Source: an uncultured Pelagibacteraceae bacterium (GTDB lineage: Bacteria; Pseudomonadota; Alphaproteobacteria; Pelagibacterales; Pelagibacteraceae). Taken from it: a stretch of DNA of 64,000 bases. The translations under genes were made by a program, and so were the position numbers. This document shows, piece by piece, positions 45,549 through 57,000 of this stretch (its first letter is position 1; each line of letters opens with the position of its first letter). The notes beneath the pieces were generated by a model, which saw only the letters and a program-made list of their open reading frames with translations, did no database searches and was not told the origin of the DNA. Where the stretch lies: positions 1 to 64,000 of the forward strand of contig CACGAM010000004.1 of the NCBI GenBank assembly GCA_902571055.1, given 5' to 3'.

Positions 45549-47930
45549 TTAAGATCTTAGTTGTGCGCCCGTATGCTCTTCAACTGATTTGATAATTCTA
45601 TTCGATATATCTTTCAATTCATTATCATTTAAAGTTTTTTCATCCGATTGAATGGTTACTTTTAAAGCAATTGATTTTTTATCAGAGGGAATATTTTCTC
45701 CTTCATAGACATCAAATATATTAATTTTTTTAATCATTGATGAATCTGTATTTTTAATTGCATCAACTAGTCGTTGGGCATTTATGTTTTTACTAATCAA
45801 GAATGCAAAATCTCTTTCTGACTTTTGAAAATCTGATAATTCAAGGCTTTTAATTATTTTTTTATTACTTTGTTTAAATTGAACTAGATTATCTAAAAAA
45901 ATTTCAAAACCAAACGTTTCATTAATTATTTTAGGATGTAGCTGACCAAAATATGCCAGTAAGCTTTTTTCATTTTTTGATGAAATGGTACCTGAGATAC
46001 CAGGATGATAGTATGAGGGCGAAATATCTTCTATTAACATTTCTTCTCTTTCTAATCCTAGCTCTATAAGTGACTGGATAAGATCTTTTTTAATATCAAA
46101 TACATTAATATTTTTTTCTCCGAAATTGTTTTGATCATCATATTGTTTTTTTCTAACACCGCATACAACTGTAATCTGATCTCCAGGTTTTTTACCCGTA
46201 AACACTGGGCCAATCTCAAACAAAGATTGATCAGCGAAACCTCTATTTAAATTTTTTTCCAAATAGTAAATTAAGTTTGGATACAAAGAATTTCTAAGCA
46301 CACTTAACTCTGAGCTTATAGGATTGATAATTTTTATAGTTTCCAAACTTTCTTTAAACTTATCGTTTATTTTATCTTCGCTAAAAGACCATGTTATAGT
46401 TTCATAGTAACCTTTTGAGGCTACTGATCTTTGAGCTAAATGGAAATGTTTTTGATAAAAGTTTAGTGTTGGCTTTATTCTAATTTTCTCAGGCTCTATA
46501 GATTTAATATTGTCATAACCTGAAATTCTAATAATCTCCTCAATTAAATCAATCTCACCAAATATATCTGGTCTCCAAGTAGGAACCTTTATTTCAATAA
46601 ACTTACTTTTATTTTTTGTTTCAAAACCTAATCTAGTTAAAATTTTAATCATATCTTTCTGATTAATTTTTATACCAATTATTTTTGATACTAAATTAGA
46701 ATTAAATTTTATTATTTTTTTTCTAAATTTTTGTGTTTCTTGAATGTCAAAATTTGAAACTTCTCCACCACATATTTCAGTTATTAATTTAGCAGCGGTT
46801 TCGAGACCCTCTTTTACTGATTGAGGATCAATTCCTCTTTCAAATCTAAATTTGGCATCGCTGTTAATTTCTAACTCTTTTGATGTTTTTCTTGTAATGC
46901 TTGGATCAAAATATGCTGACTCTATCAAAATATTTTTAGTATTTAACTCTGTTCCTGATCTAACACCCCCAATTATTCCACCCAAACCAAGAGCTCCCTC
47001 ATCATCTGAAATTACACACATATTCTCTTTTAACGTATATGTTTTGTTATCAAGTGCCTTAAGTATTTCACCTTTTTTCGAATTTCTTACAATAATTGAA
47101 TTTTTTATTTTATCTAAATCATATGCATGAAGAGGTCTATTTAAGTCAAACATTACATAATTTGTAATATCAACAACTGCAGATATTGGTCTTAAACCTA
47201 ATGCCAAAATTCTTTCTTTTAACCAGCTCGGACTTTCTTTATTAGATATATTTTTAATAAGGCAACTTCCAAATATTGAACATGCTTGATTTTTACTTTT
47301 TTCTATTTTTATCTTTAAGTTGTGCTTTAATTTTTTGTTAAATTTGATTTTCTTAATTTCTTTTAGATTACCATATCCGCACGCATGAAGATCCCTGGCT
47401 ATTCCTCTTACCCCCAAACAATCTGGTCTATTTGGTGTAATAGATAATTCTATAACATTATTATTATTTTTATTCTTAAAATATGATTTTCCAATACTAC
47501 CAGAATATTTTTGACTTAGCTCAATAATACCCTCAGATTCGTTGGACAATTTCAATTCAGATTCAGAGCAAAGCATACCATAAGAAGTTTCTCCCCTTAT
47601 TTTTGAAACCTCCAACTTAATTCCATTTTTTGGTATTGTTGTGCCTGGTGGAGCATAGATAGTTAATAAACCGTCTTGTGCATTTGATGCTCCACAAACA
47701 ACTTTTATACTTTCTTTTGCTCCTATATCAACATCACATAATTTTAATCTGTCAGCGTTTGGATGTTTATTAGCTTTAATAATTTTTGCTACTAAAAATT
47801 CACTTAGTTCATTTTTTGCATGATCAACCTTTTCGACTTCTAAACCAATCCCGTTAAGTTTTTCAATAATTTGCTTCTCACTTTTACTAGTACTTAAATG
47901 ATCACTCAACCAATCTTTGGTAAACTTCAT
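45549..47930 (-). CDS. pheT: Phenylalanyl-tRNA synthetase beta subunit
   Basis: The 793-residue protein begins with the tRNA-binding EMAP-like domain ([20 protein letters not shown]), then the B3/4 editing domain (GARGIARD-type [13 protein letters not shown]), [18 protein letters not shown], the B5 region, and the C-terminal ferredoxin-fold anticodon-binding domain ([20 protein letters not shown]). It partners with PheS, overlapping it by 4 bases. Confidence 0.96.
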   Translation of the reverse strand: MKFTKDWLSDHLSTSKSEKQIIEKLNGIGLEVEKVDHAKNELSEFLVAKIIKANKHPNADRLKLCDVDIGAKESIKVVCGASNAQDGLLTIYAPPGTTIPKNGIKLEVSKIRGETSYGMLCSESELKLSNESEGIIELSQKYSGSIGKSYFKNKNNNNVIELSITPNRPDCLGVRGIARDLHACGYGNLKEIKKIKFNKKLKHNLKIKIEKSKNQACSIFGSCLIKNISNKESPSWLKERILALGLRPISAVVDITNYVMFDLNRPLHAYDLDKIKNSIIVRNSKKGEILKALDNKTYTLKENMCVISDDEGALGLGGIIGGVRSGTELNTKNILIESAYFDPSITRKTSKELEINSDAKFRFERGIDPQSVKEGLETAAKLITEICGGEVSNFDIQETQKFRKKIIKFNSNLVSKIIGIKINQKDMIKILTRLGFETKNKSKFIEIKVPTWRPDIFGEIDLIEEIIRISGYDNIKSIEPEKIRIKPTLNFYQKHFHLAQRSVASKGYYETITWSFSEDKINDKFKESLETIKIINPISSELSVLRNSLYPNLIYYLEKNLNRGFADQSLFEIGPVFTGKKPGDQITVVCGVRKKQYDDQNNFGEKNINVFDIKKDLIQSLIELGLEREEMLIEDISPSYYHPGISGTISSKNEKSLLAYFGQLHPKIINETFGFEIFLDNLVQFKQSNKKIIKSLELSDFQKSERDFAFLISKNINAQRLVDAIKNTDSSMIKKINIFDVYEGENIPSDKKSIALKVTIQSDEKTLNDNELKDISNRIIKSVEEHTGAQLRS

Positions 47931-48994
47931 CTACTTAGTCCTCTATAATTAGTTGGAACATCTAATGGATCAAAGCCATAATGATTTAACCATCTGTAAT
48001 CGCATTCAAAAAAAGATCTCAAATCATTGATCCCATATTTCAACATAGCCAGTCTATCTATACCTATACCAAAAGCGAAACCTTGAAATTTATTTGGGTC
48101 TACATTGCAGTTTTTTAAAACATTTGGATGGACCATTCCACAACCAAGTATTTCAAGCCATTTATCTCCTTCGCCAATTATAATTTTATTATTTTCAATT
48201 CTATAACCTATATCTACTTCTGCTGATGGTTCAGTGAAAGGAAAATGGCTAGGACGAAATCTCATTTTAATTTTTTCTACTTCAAAAAATTCTTTGATAA
48301 AATAGTTGAGACAACCTTTTAAATGACCCATGTTTATATCTTTATCTATGTGAAGACCTTCTAATTGATGAAACATAGGAGTGTGGGTTTGGTCACTATC
48401 ACTTCTATATGTCCTGCCTGGAGCAATTATTTTAAACGGTGGTCTTCCTTTTAACATTGTACGTACTTGAACTGGAGAAGTATGGGTTCTCAACAAAGTT
48501 TTCATATCTTGATCTAAATAAAAAGTGTCATGCATATCTTTTGCTGGATGATTTTCAGGTGTATTTAGTGCTGTAAAATTATTATACTCATTCTCTACAT
48601 CTGGTCCCTCTTCGACGGAAAATCCTATTTCTGAAAAAATACAAGATATTTCATCAATTACTTGAGAAACTGGATGAACTTTTCCAATTTTAAAATCTTT
48701 TTCAGGTAAGGTTATATCAATTTTTTCCTTATTAACTTTCTCAATAATTTCTTTATCTAAAACTTCTTTTGATTTAATTGAAAAAAATTCTGATAGCTCT
48801 TTTTTTAAACTATTTATATTAGCAGCAAAATTTTTTCTCTCATCTGGAGATAATGATCCTATTTTTTTGAATTCTAAGTTTATTATTCCGTTTTTGCCAA
48901 ATATTTCAGAACTTATTTTAGTTAATTCAGATAAATTTTTTGCGACTTTTATTTTTTCCTTAAATTCAAATATTTTTTTTTCAAATTCAGACAT
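47927..48994 (-). CDS. pheS: Phenylalanyl-tRNA synthetase alpha subunit
   Basis: It is the catalytic class II subunit. The 355-residue protein has an N-terminal coiled coil and then motif 1 [31 protein letters not shown], motif 2 [20 protein letters not shown], and motif 3 [16 protein letters not shown]. It follows rplT by 47 bases. tRNA-Phe itself lies elsewhere in the window (near 15.0 kb). Confidence 0.96.
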   Translation of the reverse strand: MSEFEKKIFEFKEKIKVAKNLSELTKISSEIFGKNGIINLEFKKIGSLSPDERKNFAANINSLKKELSEFFSIKSKEVLDKEIIEKVNKEKIDITLPEKDFKIGKVHPVSQVIDEISCIFSEIGFSVEEGPDVENEYNNFTALNTPENHPAKDMHDTFYLDQDMKTLLRTHTSPVQVRTMLKGRPPFKIIAPGRTYRSDSDQTHTPMFHQLEGLHIDKDINMGHLKGCLNYFIKEFFEVEKIKMRFRPSHFPFTEPSAEVDIGYRIENNKIIIGEGDKWLEILGCGMVHPNVLKNCNVDPNKFQGFAFGIGIDRLAMLKYGINDLRSFFECDYRWLNHYGFDPLDVPTNYRGLSR

Positions 48995-49041
48995 TTAGAC
49001 AGATTATTTCTTAAACAAATAAAAACAATAGACAATGATTG

Positions 49042-49398
49042 TTAATTAAGAGCTGCTTGAGCTTTTTTTACAATAGTTTTGAATGCCTCTGGGTTATCAT
49101 ATGCAATTTCTGCAAGAATTTTTCTATCAATTTTAATACCTGATTTGTTTAATCCATTAATGAATTTTGAATATGTCAAACCTTCTTGTCTTACTCCAGC
49201 GTTAATTCTCTGTATCCAAAGAGATTTAAATTCTCTTTTTTTATTTCGTCTATCCCTGTAAGCATATTGCATTGCTTTTTCCATCGCTTGTCTAGCGACT
49301 CTTATAGTGTTTTTCCTTCTGCCCCACTGACCTTTAACAGCTTTTAAAACTTTTTTGTGTTTAGCTCTACTTGTTACACCACGCTTTACTCTAGACAT
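49042..49398 (-). CDS. rplT: 50S ribosomal protein L20
   Basis: The 118-residue protein starts [19 protein letters not shown], and the rest, [20 protein letters not shown] and [10 protein letters not shown], matches L20 throughout. It binds 23S rRNA early in assembly and often represses its own operon. It follows rpmI by one base. Confidence 0.97.
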   Translation of the reverse strand: MSRVKRGVTSRAKHKKVLKAVKGQWGRRKNTIRVARQAMEKAMQYAYRDRRNKKREFKSLWIQRINAGVRQEGLTYSKFINGLNKSGIKIDRKILAEIAYDNPEAFKTIVKKAQAALN

Positions 49399-49399
49399 A

Positions 49400-49606
49400 T
49401 TAACCTCTCAAACTGTAGGGCATATAAGATTTTACAATCTTTCCATCTTGCTTTGACATTACAGTTGTTCCTCTTTGTTTTCTTATTTGTGAATTGGTTC
49501 TTTTAATCATACCATGCCTTTTACCAGCTTGAGCCATTATTACTTTTCCTCTTGCTGAAATTTTAAACCTTTTCTTAGCTGAACTTTTTGTTTTTAGTTT
49601 TGGCAT
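49400..49606 (-). CDS. rpmI: 50S ribosomal protein L35
   Basis: The 68-residue protein has [20 protein letters not shown] and the tail [19 protein letters not shown], the complete L35. It lies 50 bases from infC and one base before rplT, in the standard infC-rpmI-rplT order. Confidence 0.97.
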   Translation of the reverse strand: MPKLKTKSSAKKRFKISARGKVIMAQAGKRHGMIKRTNSQIRKQRGTTVMSKQDGKIVKSYMPYSLRG

Positions 49607-49656
49607 AGTGGTGGGTTATACTAATATAAATATTATTTTACAATAGATATTATAGC

Positions 49657-50202
49657 CTATAAAGGCTGGATTACCATGATCATTTGTTTACCATCAAATT
49701 TTGGTTGCAACTCTACTTTGCCAATTGTCTCCATATCGATCTTAATTTTTTCCATTAGATCATTCCCTAACTTGGAATGTTGCATTTCTCTTCCTTTAAA
49801 TCTTATAGTAAACTTCACTTTGTCTCCTTTCGAAAGAAATTTTTGAGCATTTTTAATCTTAAAAGTATAATCGTGAACTTCTGTAACAGGTCTTAATTTA
49901 ATTTCTTTTAGTTCGATTTTTTTTTGCTTCTTTTTTGCTTTGTTTAATTTTTTCTGTTGGTCATATTTATATTTCCCCATATCCATTATTTTACAAACAG
50001 GTGGTCTTGCATTTGGAGCTATTTCTATTAAATCAAGATTTTCATTTTTTGCTTTGGATATTGCTTCTTGTAAGTTTAGTACTCCAAGATTTTCACCATC
50101 AGTATTAATAACTTGTACCTCTGGAGAAGTAATTCTGTTATTAGCTCTAGGACCCTTGGGTTTTGTTCTTCTTTGAAAATAATTTTGTTTTGGAAATGGC
50201 AC
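49657..50202 (-). CDS. infC: Translation initiation factor IF-3
   Basis: The 181-residue protein has RANNRITSPEVQVINTDGENLGVL, the long linker helix and C-terminal domain ending KFDGKQMIMVIQPL. Many bacteria start infC with AUU for autoregulation; here an ordinary ATG at 50202 gives a slightly longer N-terminus (MPFPKQNYFQRRTKPKG). It abuts the thrS stop. A small stem AGCCT/AGGCT covers the stop-codon region. Confidence 0.95.
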   Translation of the reverse strand: MPFPKQNYFQRRTKPKGPRANNRITSPEVQVINTDGENLGVLNLQEAISKAKNENLDLIEIAPNARPPVCKIMDMGKYKYDQQKKLNKAKKKQKKIELKEIKLRPVTEVHDYTFKIKNAQKFLSKGDKVKFTIRFKGREMQHSKLGNDLMEKIKIDMETIGKVELQPKFDGKQMIMVIQPL

Positions 50203-52122
50203 TTAGTTAATTGGGGGCTTGCTTAATGTAGAATATTTTTTTAAAAGTTTATCTAAATCCATACTTTCCTGTTTTTTAGAATCTAATTTTCTAATAGTTA
50301 CTGTGTTAGAGTCAACTTCTTTTTTCCCACAAATCAATAATAAAGGTATTTTTTTTAAGGAATGTTCTCTTATTTTGTAATTAAGGTTATGATTTTTTAA
50401 ATCAACCTCACTAGTTATGCCAATTTTTCTTAGCTCATTGTTTACTTTTTTTGCGTAATTGTCAAAATCGTCAGAGATAGGTATGACCATTGTTTGCAAT
50501 GGAGAAAGCCAGAAAGGGAGTTTTCCTGAGTAATTTTCAATTAAAATTCCAATAAATCTCTCTAAGGATCCAAATAAAGCTCTATGCAGCATTACTGGAA
50601 CTTTTTTTGAACCATCTTTATCAACATAGCTAGCACCTAGCCTTCCTGGTAAATTTAAATCAACTTGTAAAGTTCCACATTGCCAATCTCTTCCAATAGC
50701 ATCTCTGAGAACAAATTCAATTTTAGGACCATAGAATGCTCCCTCGCCTTTATTAATGCTATATTCTAAATCTGTTTCTTTAATTGCTTTTAATAAAGCT
50801 TTTTCAGATTTGTCCCAAACATGATCTTCTCCTACTCTAACTTCTGGTCTATCTGAATATTTTAAAATTATATTTTCGAAACCTAAATCTTTATAAATCT
50901 CTAGAATTAAATTTGTTACCGACAAACATTCTTGTGTAATTTGATCCTCAGTACAAAATATATGTGCGTCGTCTTGTGTGAATGCTCTAACTCTCAATAA
51001 TCCGTGCAAAGAACCAGAGGGCTCATATCTGTGAACCTTTCCAAATTCTGACATCTTTAATGGTAGATCTCTATAACTTTTCAAACCTTGGTTAAACACC
51101 TGAACACATCCAGGACAATTCATTGGCTTTATTGCGAATACTTTTTCATCTGGAGTAGTAGAAGTATACATGTTATCCCCAAATTTCTCCCAATGTCCTG
51201 ACTTTTCCCAAAGAGATCTATCTAATATCTCAGGTGTATTAATTTCGTTGTAACCTGCTTTATCCTGTTTTGCTCTCATATAAGAAATTAATTTTTGAAA
51301 TAAATTCCAACCTTTTTGATGCCAAAAGACTGATCCTGGACTTTCCTCTCTGAAATGAAAAAGATCCATCTCTTTACCCAATTTTCTGTGATCTCGTTTT
51401 TCTGCTTCCTCTAATCTATTTAAGTATTCATCTAATTCTTTTTTTGAACTCCAACACGTGCCATATATTCTTTGAAGCATTTCGTTATCTGAGTTACCAC
51501 GCCAATATGCTCCTGAAACTTTTGTAAGTTTAAAAGCTTTTCCAATTTTACCTGAAGAAGATAAATGAGGACCTCTACATAAGTCATACCAAGTTTCACC
51601 GTGATGATATATTGAGAGTTCCTCACTATCTGGAATACTTTCTATAATTTCTGCTTTGTATTTTTCCCCAATTTTTTTGAAATGATTTATAGCTTTTTTC
51701 CTTTCCCATACTTCTCTTTTTGTTTTAACATCTTGATCTATAATCTCAGACATTCTAGTTTCGATCTTTAATAAATCATCGCTAGTAAAAGGTTCTTTTC
51801 TTGCAAAGTCGTAAAAAAAACCATTTTCAATTACTGGACCAATAGTTACTTGAGTTCCAGGAAATAACTGCTGAACTGCCATTGCCATTATATGGGCCGC
51901 ATCATGTCTTATAACTTCTAAACCTTCTTTGGTTTTAGATGTAATTATTCTTACTTTAGAATCTTTAGTAATTTCATGGCTAAGATCTTTTAATATCCCA
52001 TCAACCTCCATTACAAGAGCTTGCTTTGCTAAAGAGCTACTTATTAATCCTGCAATTTTTAAGCCATCAATTTTTTTTTCAAAATTGAGCTTTTTTCCAT
52101 CTGGTAAAATAATATTAGGCAT
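50203..52122 (-). CDS. thrS: Threonyl-tRNA synthetase
   Basis: The 639-residue class II synthetase has the N-terminal TGS domain (MPNIILPDGKKLNFE), the editing domain (HDAAHIMAMAVQQLFP), KPMNCPGCVQVF (zinc Cys), RVRAFTQDDAHIFC and motif 3 MLHRALFGSLERF. Normal length. It starts the thrS-infC-rpmI-rplT-pheS-pheT-lepA series, with a GT4 gene upstream overlapping it by 8 bases. Confidence 0.97.
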   Translation of the reverse strand: MPNIILPDGKKLNFEKKIDGLKIAGLISSSLAKQALVMEVDGILKDLSHEITKDSKVRIITSKTKEGLEVIRHDAAHIMAMAVQQLFPGTQVTIGPVIENGFFYDFARKEPFTSDDLLKIETRMSEIIDQDVKTKREVWERKKAINHFKKIGEKYKAEIIESIPDSEELSIYHHGETWYDLCRGPHLSSSGKIGKAFKLTKVSGAYWRGNSDNEMLQRIYGTCWSSKKELDEYLNRLEEAEKRDHRKLGKEMDLFHFREESPGSVFWHQKGWNLFQKLISYMRAKQDKAGYNEINTPEILDRSLWEKSGHWEKFGDNMYTSTTPDEKVFAIKPMNCPGCVQVFNQGLKSYRDLPLKMSEFGKVHRYEPSGSLHGLLRVRAFTQDDAHIFCTEDQITQECLSVTNLILEIYKDLGFENIILKYSDRPEVRVGEDHVWDKSEKALLKAIKETDLEYSINKGEGAFYGPKIEFVLRDAIGRDWQCGTLQVDLNLPGRLGASYVDKDGSKKVPVMLHRALFGSLERFIGILIENYSGKLPFWLSPLQTMVIPISDDFDNYAKKVNNELRKIGITSEVDLKNHNLNYKIREHSLKKIPLLLICGKKEVDSNTVTIRKLDSKKQESMDLDKLLKKYSTLSKPPIN

Positions 52123-53272
52123 TTATTAATTTTTTGTACTCTGAATAAGTAGTATTGCACATTTTTTCAACATTAAATTTTGCAATTATATTTTTTCTAC
52201 CCTCGGCACCGATACCATTTAACGTTAGTTCGCTTAAATTTAATACCTCTTTAAGTTTTTCACTTAAATTTTTTGAGTCACCAGATTCAAATAAAAAACC
52301 AGTTTTATCATTTATAATAGTTTCATTAGAGCCACCAATGTTACTTGCAACAATTGGTTTTTCCATGGATTGTGCCTCTACCGATACTCTACCAAATGCT
52401 TCTGGCTCAATTGAAGATGACACAATAACATTTGATATTTCGTATGCTATTGGCATTAATTCTAAATGATCTACAAAAATAACATTACCGCTCAATCTGT
52501 GTTGTTCAACTAATCTTATTAATTTTTTTTTATATATTTTCCTACCCTGATCACTTCCAAGTATTACTGCTTTAAATTCTAGTTCTGGTAAATTTTTTTT
52601 TAATAAGCTTATTGCCTCAATAAACATTTCTTGGCCTTTCCATTCAGTTAATCTTCCTGGTAGTAGGATTATTTTTTTTTCGTCGGTTATATTCCATTTT
52701 TTTTTTAACAAATTTTTGTCACTTTCTTTAATTTTTTTTGAATTGAAATAGTCTGTATTTATACCTCTAAAAATTACTAAAAATTTTTTTTTATTTGACA
52801 AATATTTTGAATAATTTTCTTTTATATGTGAAAATATAAAATTAGATCCTGCTATAATTAGATCAGATCGAACCATTATAGAATTATACCATTTTTTTAA
52901 ATCGCTTTTAAAATTATAAGTACCATGAAAAGTAGTTACAAATTTTCGTCTAGTTAACTTTGTTGCAATTAGACATGACCAAGCAGGTGCTCTACTTCTA
53001 GCATGAACTATATCTACATTAAGGAAAAAAATTATTAATGTTAATAATATAGAATTTAAAAAAATTAAAATTGGATTTTTGCTTTGAACGGGCAATCTTA
53101 TTATTTTTACTTTTTTTTTATTAATATATTTTAATAAAGGTCCGCCACTAGTTACAATATAAGACTTACAATTATGCTCATGAAGATAGTGAGCTAGGTC
53201 AAAACATCCAGTTTCAGCTCCTCCATAACCTAACTTTGGTATTACCTGTAGAATTTTTATTTTTGATGACAT
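52115..53272 (-). CDS. Glycosyltransferase family 4
   Basis: The 385-residue GT-B protein has an N-terminal GGAET motif (LGYGGAETGCFDLAHYL), LLPGRLTEWKGQEMFIEA, and the EPEAFGRVSVEAQSMEKP donor-site E(x7)E motif. A hydrophobic stretch (residues about 67-85) may contact the membrane. It probably acts in LPS or capsule assembly. It is transcribed ahead of thrS, overlapping by 8 bases, so the translation operon may be read from its promoter. Confidence 0.85.
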   Translation of the reverse strand: MSSKIKILQVIPKLGYGGAETGCFDLAHYLHEHNCKSYIVTSGGPLLKYINKKKVKIIRLPVQSKNPILIFLNSILLTLIIFFLNVDIVHARSRAPAWSCLIATKLTRRKFVTTFHGTYNFKSDLKKWYNSIMVRSDLIIAGSNFIFSHIKENYSKYLSNKKKFLVIFRGINTDYFNSKKIKESDKNLLKKKWNITDEKKIILLPGRLTEWKGQEMFIEAISLLKKNLPELEFKAVILGSDQGRKIYKKKLIRLVEQHRLSGNVIFVDHLELMPIAYEISNVIVSSSIEPEAFGRVSVEAQSMEKPIVASNIGGSNETIINDKTGFLFESGDSKNLSEKLKEVLNLSELTLNGIGAEGRKNIIAKFNVEKMCNTTYSEYKKLINA

Positions 53273-53314
53273 TGCAACTAACTATATATTAAGTAATAAT
53301 TCTAATAAACTTTT

Positions 53315-54070
53315 ATGAACCAAATTAAATACATTAAAATATCAAAAAATATAAAAATTAGATATTTAACAAACAACTTAAGGAAGAATCCTTATATAAT
53401 TTTTTTACATGGATTTATGTCTGATGTAGACGGCGAAAAGCCAAAAGTATTCAGTAAATTCTGTAGTAAGCTTAAGTTGGGTTTTTTTGCTATTGAATAT
53501 TCCGGACATGGAAAATCATCAGGTAAATTTACTCAGGGAAATATTACTAAGTGGAGTAATCAAGTCAACTTTTTCATAAAAAAGAAAGTTAAAAATAATA
53601 AATTTATTATTATTGGATCTAGTATGGGTTCATGGTTATCCACACTGCAATTTAAACATTTTGAAAAACAGATAAAAGGTTTTATTGGAATAGGTTCAGC
53701 TCCTGAGTTTCTGGGTAAAGTTATGTGGAAAAAATTTACTAGTAAAATGAAATATGAAACTATGAAAAAAGGAGTTTATAACCTTAAACATGGTGGGTAT
53801 GAGTATCCTATAACATATCAATTAATTAAAGATGGAAGAAAAAATAAAGTATTCAATAAGAAAATTTCCTCTAAAATTCCAGTAACATTATTTCACGGAA
53901 CTAAAGATGAGGCAATTCCAGTAAAATTTTCTAGAAAATTAATCAAAATATTTACTAAAGCAAAACGAAAATTAATTATAATCAAAAATGGTGATCACAG
54001 TTTATTTTCAAAAAAATATCAAAAGAAAATATTAAAAGAATTAGAAAATATAATTAATCATAGCGTTTAG
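53315..54070 (+). CDS. Alpha/beta hydrolase
   Basis: The 251-residue protein has the oxyanion region FLHGFMSDVDGEK, nucleophile elbow GSSMGSWLS, acid in HGTKDEAIP and base in NGDHSLFS. It is a short, lysine-rich serine hydrolase, probably an esterase or thioesterase; the substrate is unknown. It is divergent from the GT4 gene (42 bases) and converges on gltB with a 4-base overlap. Confidence 0.85.
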   Translation: MNQIKYIKISKNIKIRYLTNNLRKNPYIIFLHGFMSDVDGEKPKVFSKFCSKLKLGFFAIEYSGHGKSSGKFTQGNITKWSNQVNFFIKKKVKNNKFIIIGSSMGSWLSTLQFKHFEKQIKGFIGIGSAPEFLGKVMWKKFTSKMKYETMKKGVYNLKHGGYEYPITYQLIKDGRKNKVFNKKISSKIPVTLFHGTKDEAIPVKFSRKLIKIFTKAKRKLIIIKNGDHSLFSKKYQKKILKELENIINHSV

Positions 54071-57000
54071 CTCGCAAATCCTTGTAGCTCTTTATTTGTA
54101 ATTGGGTTATCTAATTTATCGATCATTTCTTTCGGACAAACCTGGTAGAAATGATTCAACTCTTGATCAAAGTTATTAATTATTTTTTCTGAAACTTTTG
54201 AATTGGTCTCTCTAAAATGTTGACTTACTAAGTTTTTCAAGTAGTTTTTCCAATATTCTGTTTCTAATCTTTGCCAAACGACTGTTTCCGGATTAACTTT
54301 TTTTTCAAATTCTTTTTCCTCATCGTAAACGAATGCCATACCACCTGTCATTCCTGCTCCAAAATTATCGCCTATAGTCCCCAATATTATTACAGTTCCG
54401 CCAGTCATATACTCACAACCGTTTGATCCACATCCTTCAACAACTGATGTAGCTCCAGAATTTCTCACCGCGAACCTCTCTCCAGCCTGACCGGCTGCAA
54501 ATAAGTTTCCTGAAGTAGCTCCATATAGAACTGTGTTACCGATAATTGTATTTTCATTTGATATTAAATTACTTTCTTCACGTAATTTTATTGAAATAGT
54601 TGCGCCAGATAAACCTTTCGCGACATAATCATTAGCATCGCCTTTAAGATTGAGTTTTAAACCTTTTGTTCCAAAAGCACCAAAAGATTGACCTGCAGAT
54701 CCTACAAAATTTATCTCTACGGAATTTTCAGGCAATTTATTATTTCCAAATTTTTTATATAAATTATATGAAATTCTTGTTCCTACTGCCCGATCTGTAT
54801 TTTGTATATTATAAATTTTTTCATTTTTTTTATTATTATCGATACAATCCTCAATCTCACCCCAAATTTTTTGGTCAAGTGTGTCAGGCACCGAATTAAT
54901 AATTCGTTTTTCGCAGAACCTTTTGTATTTGCCTGGATCAGCTTGTACAAATAATGGGTTAAGATCTAGATCATCTAAATTAGAAGAACCCTTGCTAATC
55001 TGCTTTAATAAATCTGTTCTTCCAATAATATCGTTTAGACTTTTAAAACCTAGCTCAGCGATTATTTCTCTAACCTCTTGAGCAATAAAGCTAAATAGAT
55101 TTACAACTTTTTCTGGTGTTCCATTGAATTTTTCTCTAAGTTTTTCATCCTGAGTACAAACGCCTACAGGACAAGTATTTGAATGACATTGTCTAACCAT
55201 TATACATCCCATCGCCACCAATGATGTAGTTGCTACACCATATTCCTCTGCACCCATCATTGCTGCAATAACTACGTCTCTTCCAGTTTTAATACCTCCA
55301 TCAGTTTTTAAAGTAACAGTATGTCTAAGATTGTTTAGTGTTAATACCTGATTGGCCTCAGTAAGACCCATTTCCCATGGTATTCCAACATATTTTACGC
55401 TAGTTTGAGGAGAGGCTCCCGTACCACCATTATGTCCAGAGATTAAAATTATGTCCGCTTTTGCTTTCGCTACTCCTGCCGCAATAGTTCCAACGCCTGA
55501 TGAAGCTACTAATTTTACACTTACTCTTGCTTTTGGATTAATTTGTTTAAGATCATAAATTAATTGCGCTAAATCTTCGATAGAATAAATATCATGATGT
55601 GGTGGTGGAGATATAAGTGTAACACCTTTCGTAGAATGTCTTAATCTAGCTATTTCATCTGTAACTTTAAAACCAGGCAGTTGTCCACCTTCACCTGGTT
55701 TAGCTCCTTGAGCAATTTTTATCTCTATTTCATTACAATTATTGAGATAGTCGACTGTCACTCCAAAACGCGCTGATGCTATTTGCTTTACTCTAGAATT
55801 TGCGGTGTCACCATTAGACATTACTTTAAATCTCTCAGAGTCTTCTCCTCCTTCTCCACTACAGGATGCCCCTTTAATTCTGTTCATAGCTACTGCTAAC
55901 GTCTCGTGGGCCTCTTTTGACAATGCGCCATGAGACATGCTTCCGCTACCAAATCTTTTTAAAATATTTTCAATTGGTTCAACCTCTTCAATCCCTACAG
56001 ATGTTTTTTTATTAAAATCAACTAAATCTCTTAAACTTATAGGTGGTAGGTTATAAATGCCTTTAGCATATTTTTTATATGTTTCGTATGAGCCTGTTGC
56101 TACCGCACTTTGTAAAAGATGTATTAATTTCCCTTGATACTGATGTTTTTCACCATTTTTTCTATATCTATAAATTCCACCAATTGGCAGAATATTTGCA
56201 CCAGTTTGAAAAGCATCTTTATGAATTGATCTAATTTTTTTTTCTATTCCTGTTAATCCAATTCCAGAAATTTTGGACATCATTCCAGGGAAATACTCAT
56301 TAACTACAGTTCTACTTAAACCTACTGTTTCAAAGTTACACCCACCTCTATAAGAACTTAAAACTGATATACCCATCTTAGACATTATTTTAAGCAGTCC
56401 AAGATTAACTGATTTAATATATCTAACTATACAATCTTCGAAACTTAAATTTTTGAATAATTTTTTTTTAAATCTTTCATACAAACTATCAAAGGCTAAA
56501 TATGGATTTACTGTGGTTGCACCAACACCTATTACGGTTGCAAAAGAATGTGTATCTAAACATTCACCTGATTGCACGTTTATTGAAACATACCCTCTAA
56601 GTCCCAATTTAACCAAATTTGTATGAATTGCACCAACGCTTAATAGAGTTGGTATAGGATATTTATCATCTGAAATATCTTTATCAGATATGACTATTTG
56701 CGTTATTCCTTGTCTAACAGCAATTTCAGTCTCTTTTTTAAGCCTATTTAAAGCGTCTTCGAGTGTTTCTCCATTTTTAAAAGTGCAGTCGAAAATTTTA
56801 TAATTGTTTCCAAAGTAAGTTATAAACTTTTGAAACTGCGAATTTGATAAGATTGGGCTGTTTAAAACGTATATGTTTTCCTCTGTAAGATTATTAAAAT
56901 CAAGAATATTTCCTAAATTACCAAATCGAGTTTTTAAACTCATAACTTTATTCTCTCTTAATGAGTCAATTGGAGGGTTAGTAACTTGACTAAAATTTTG

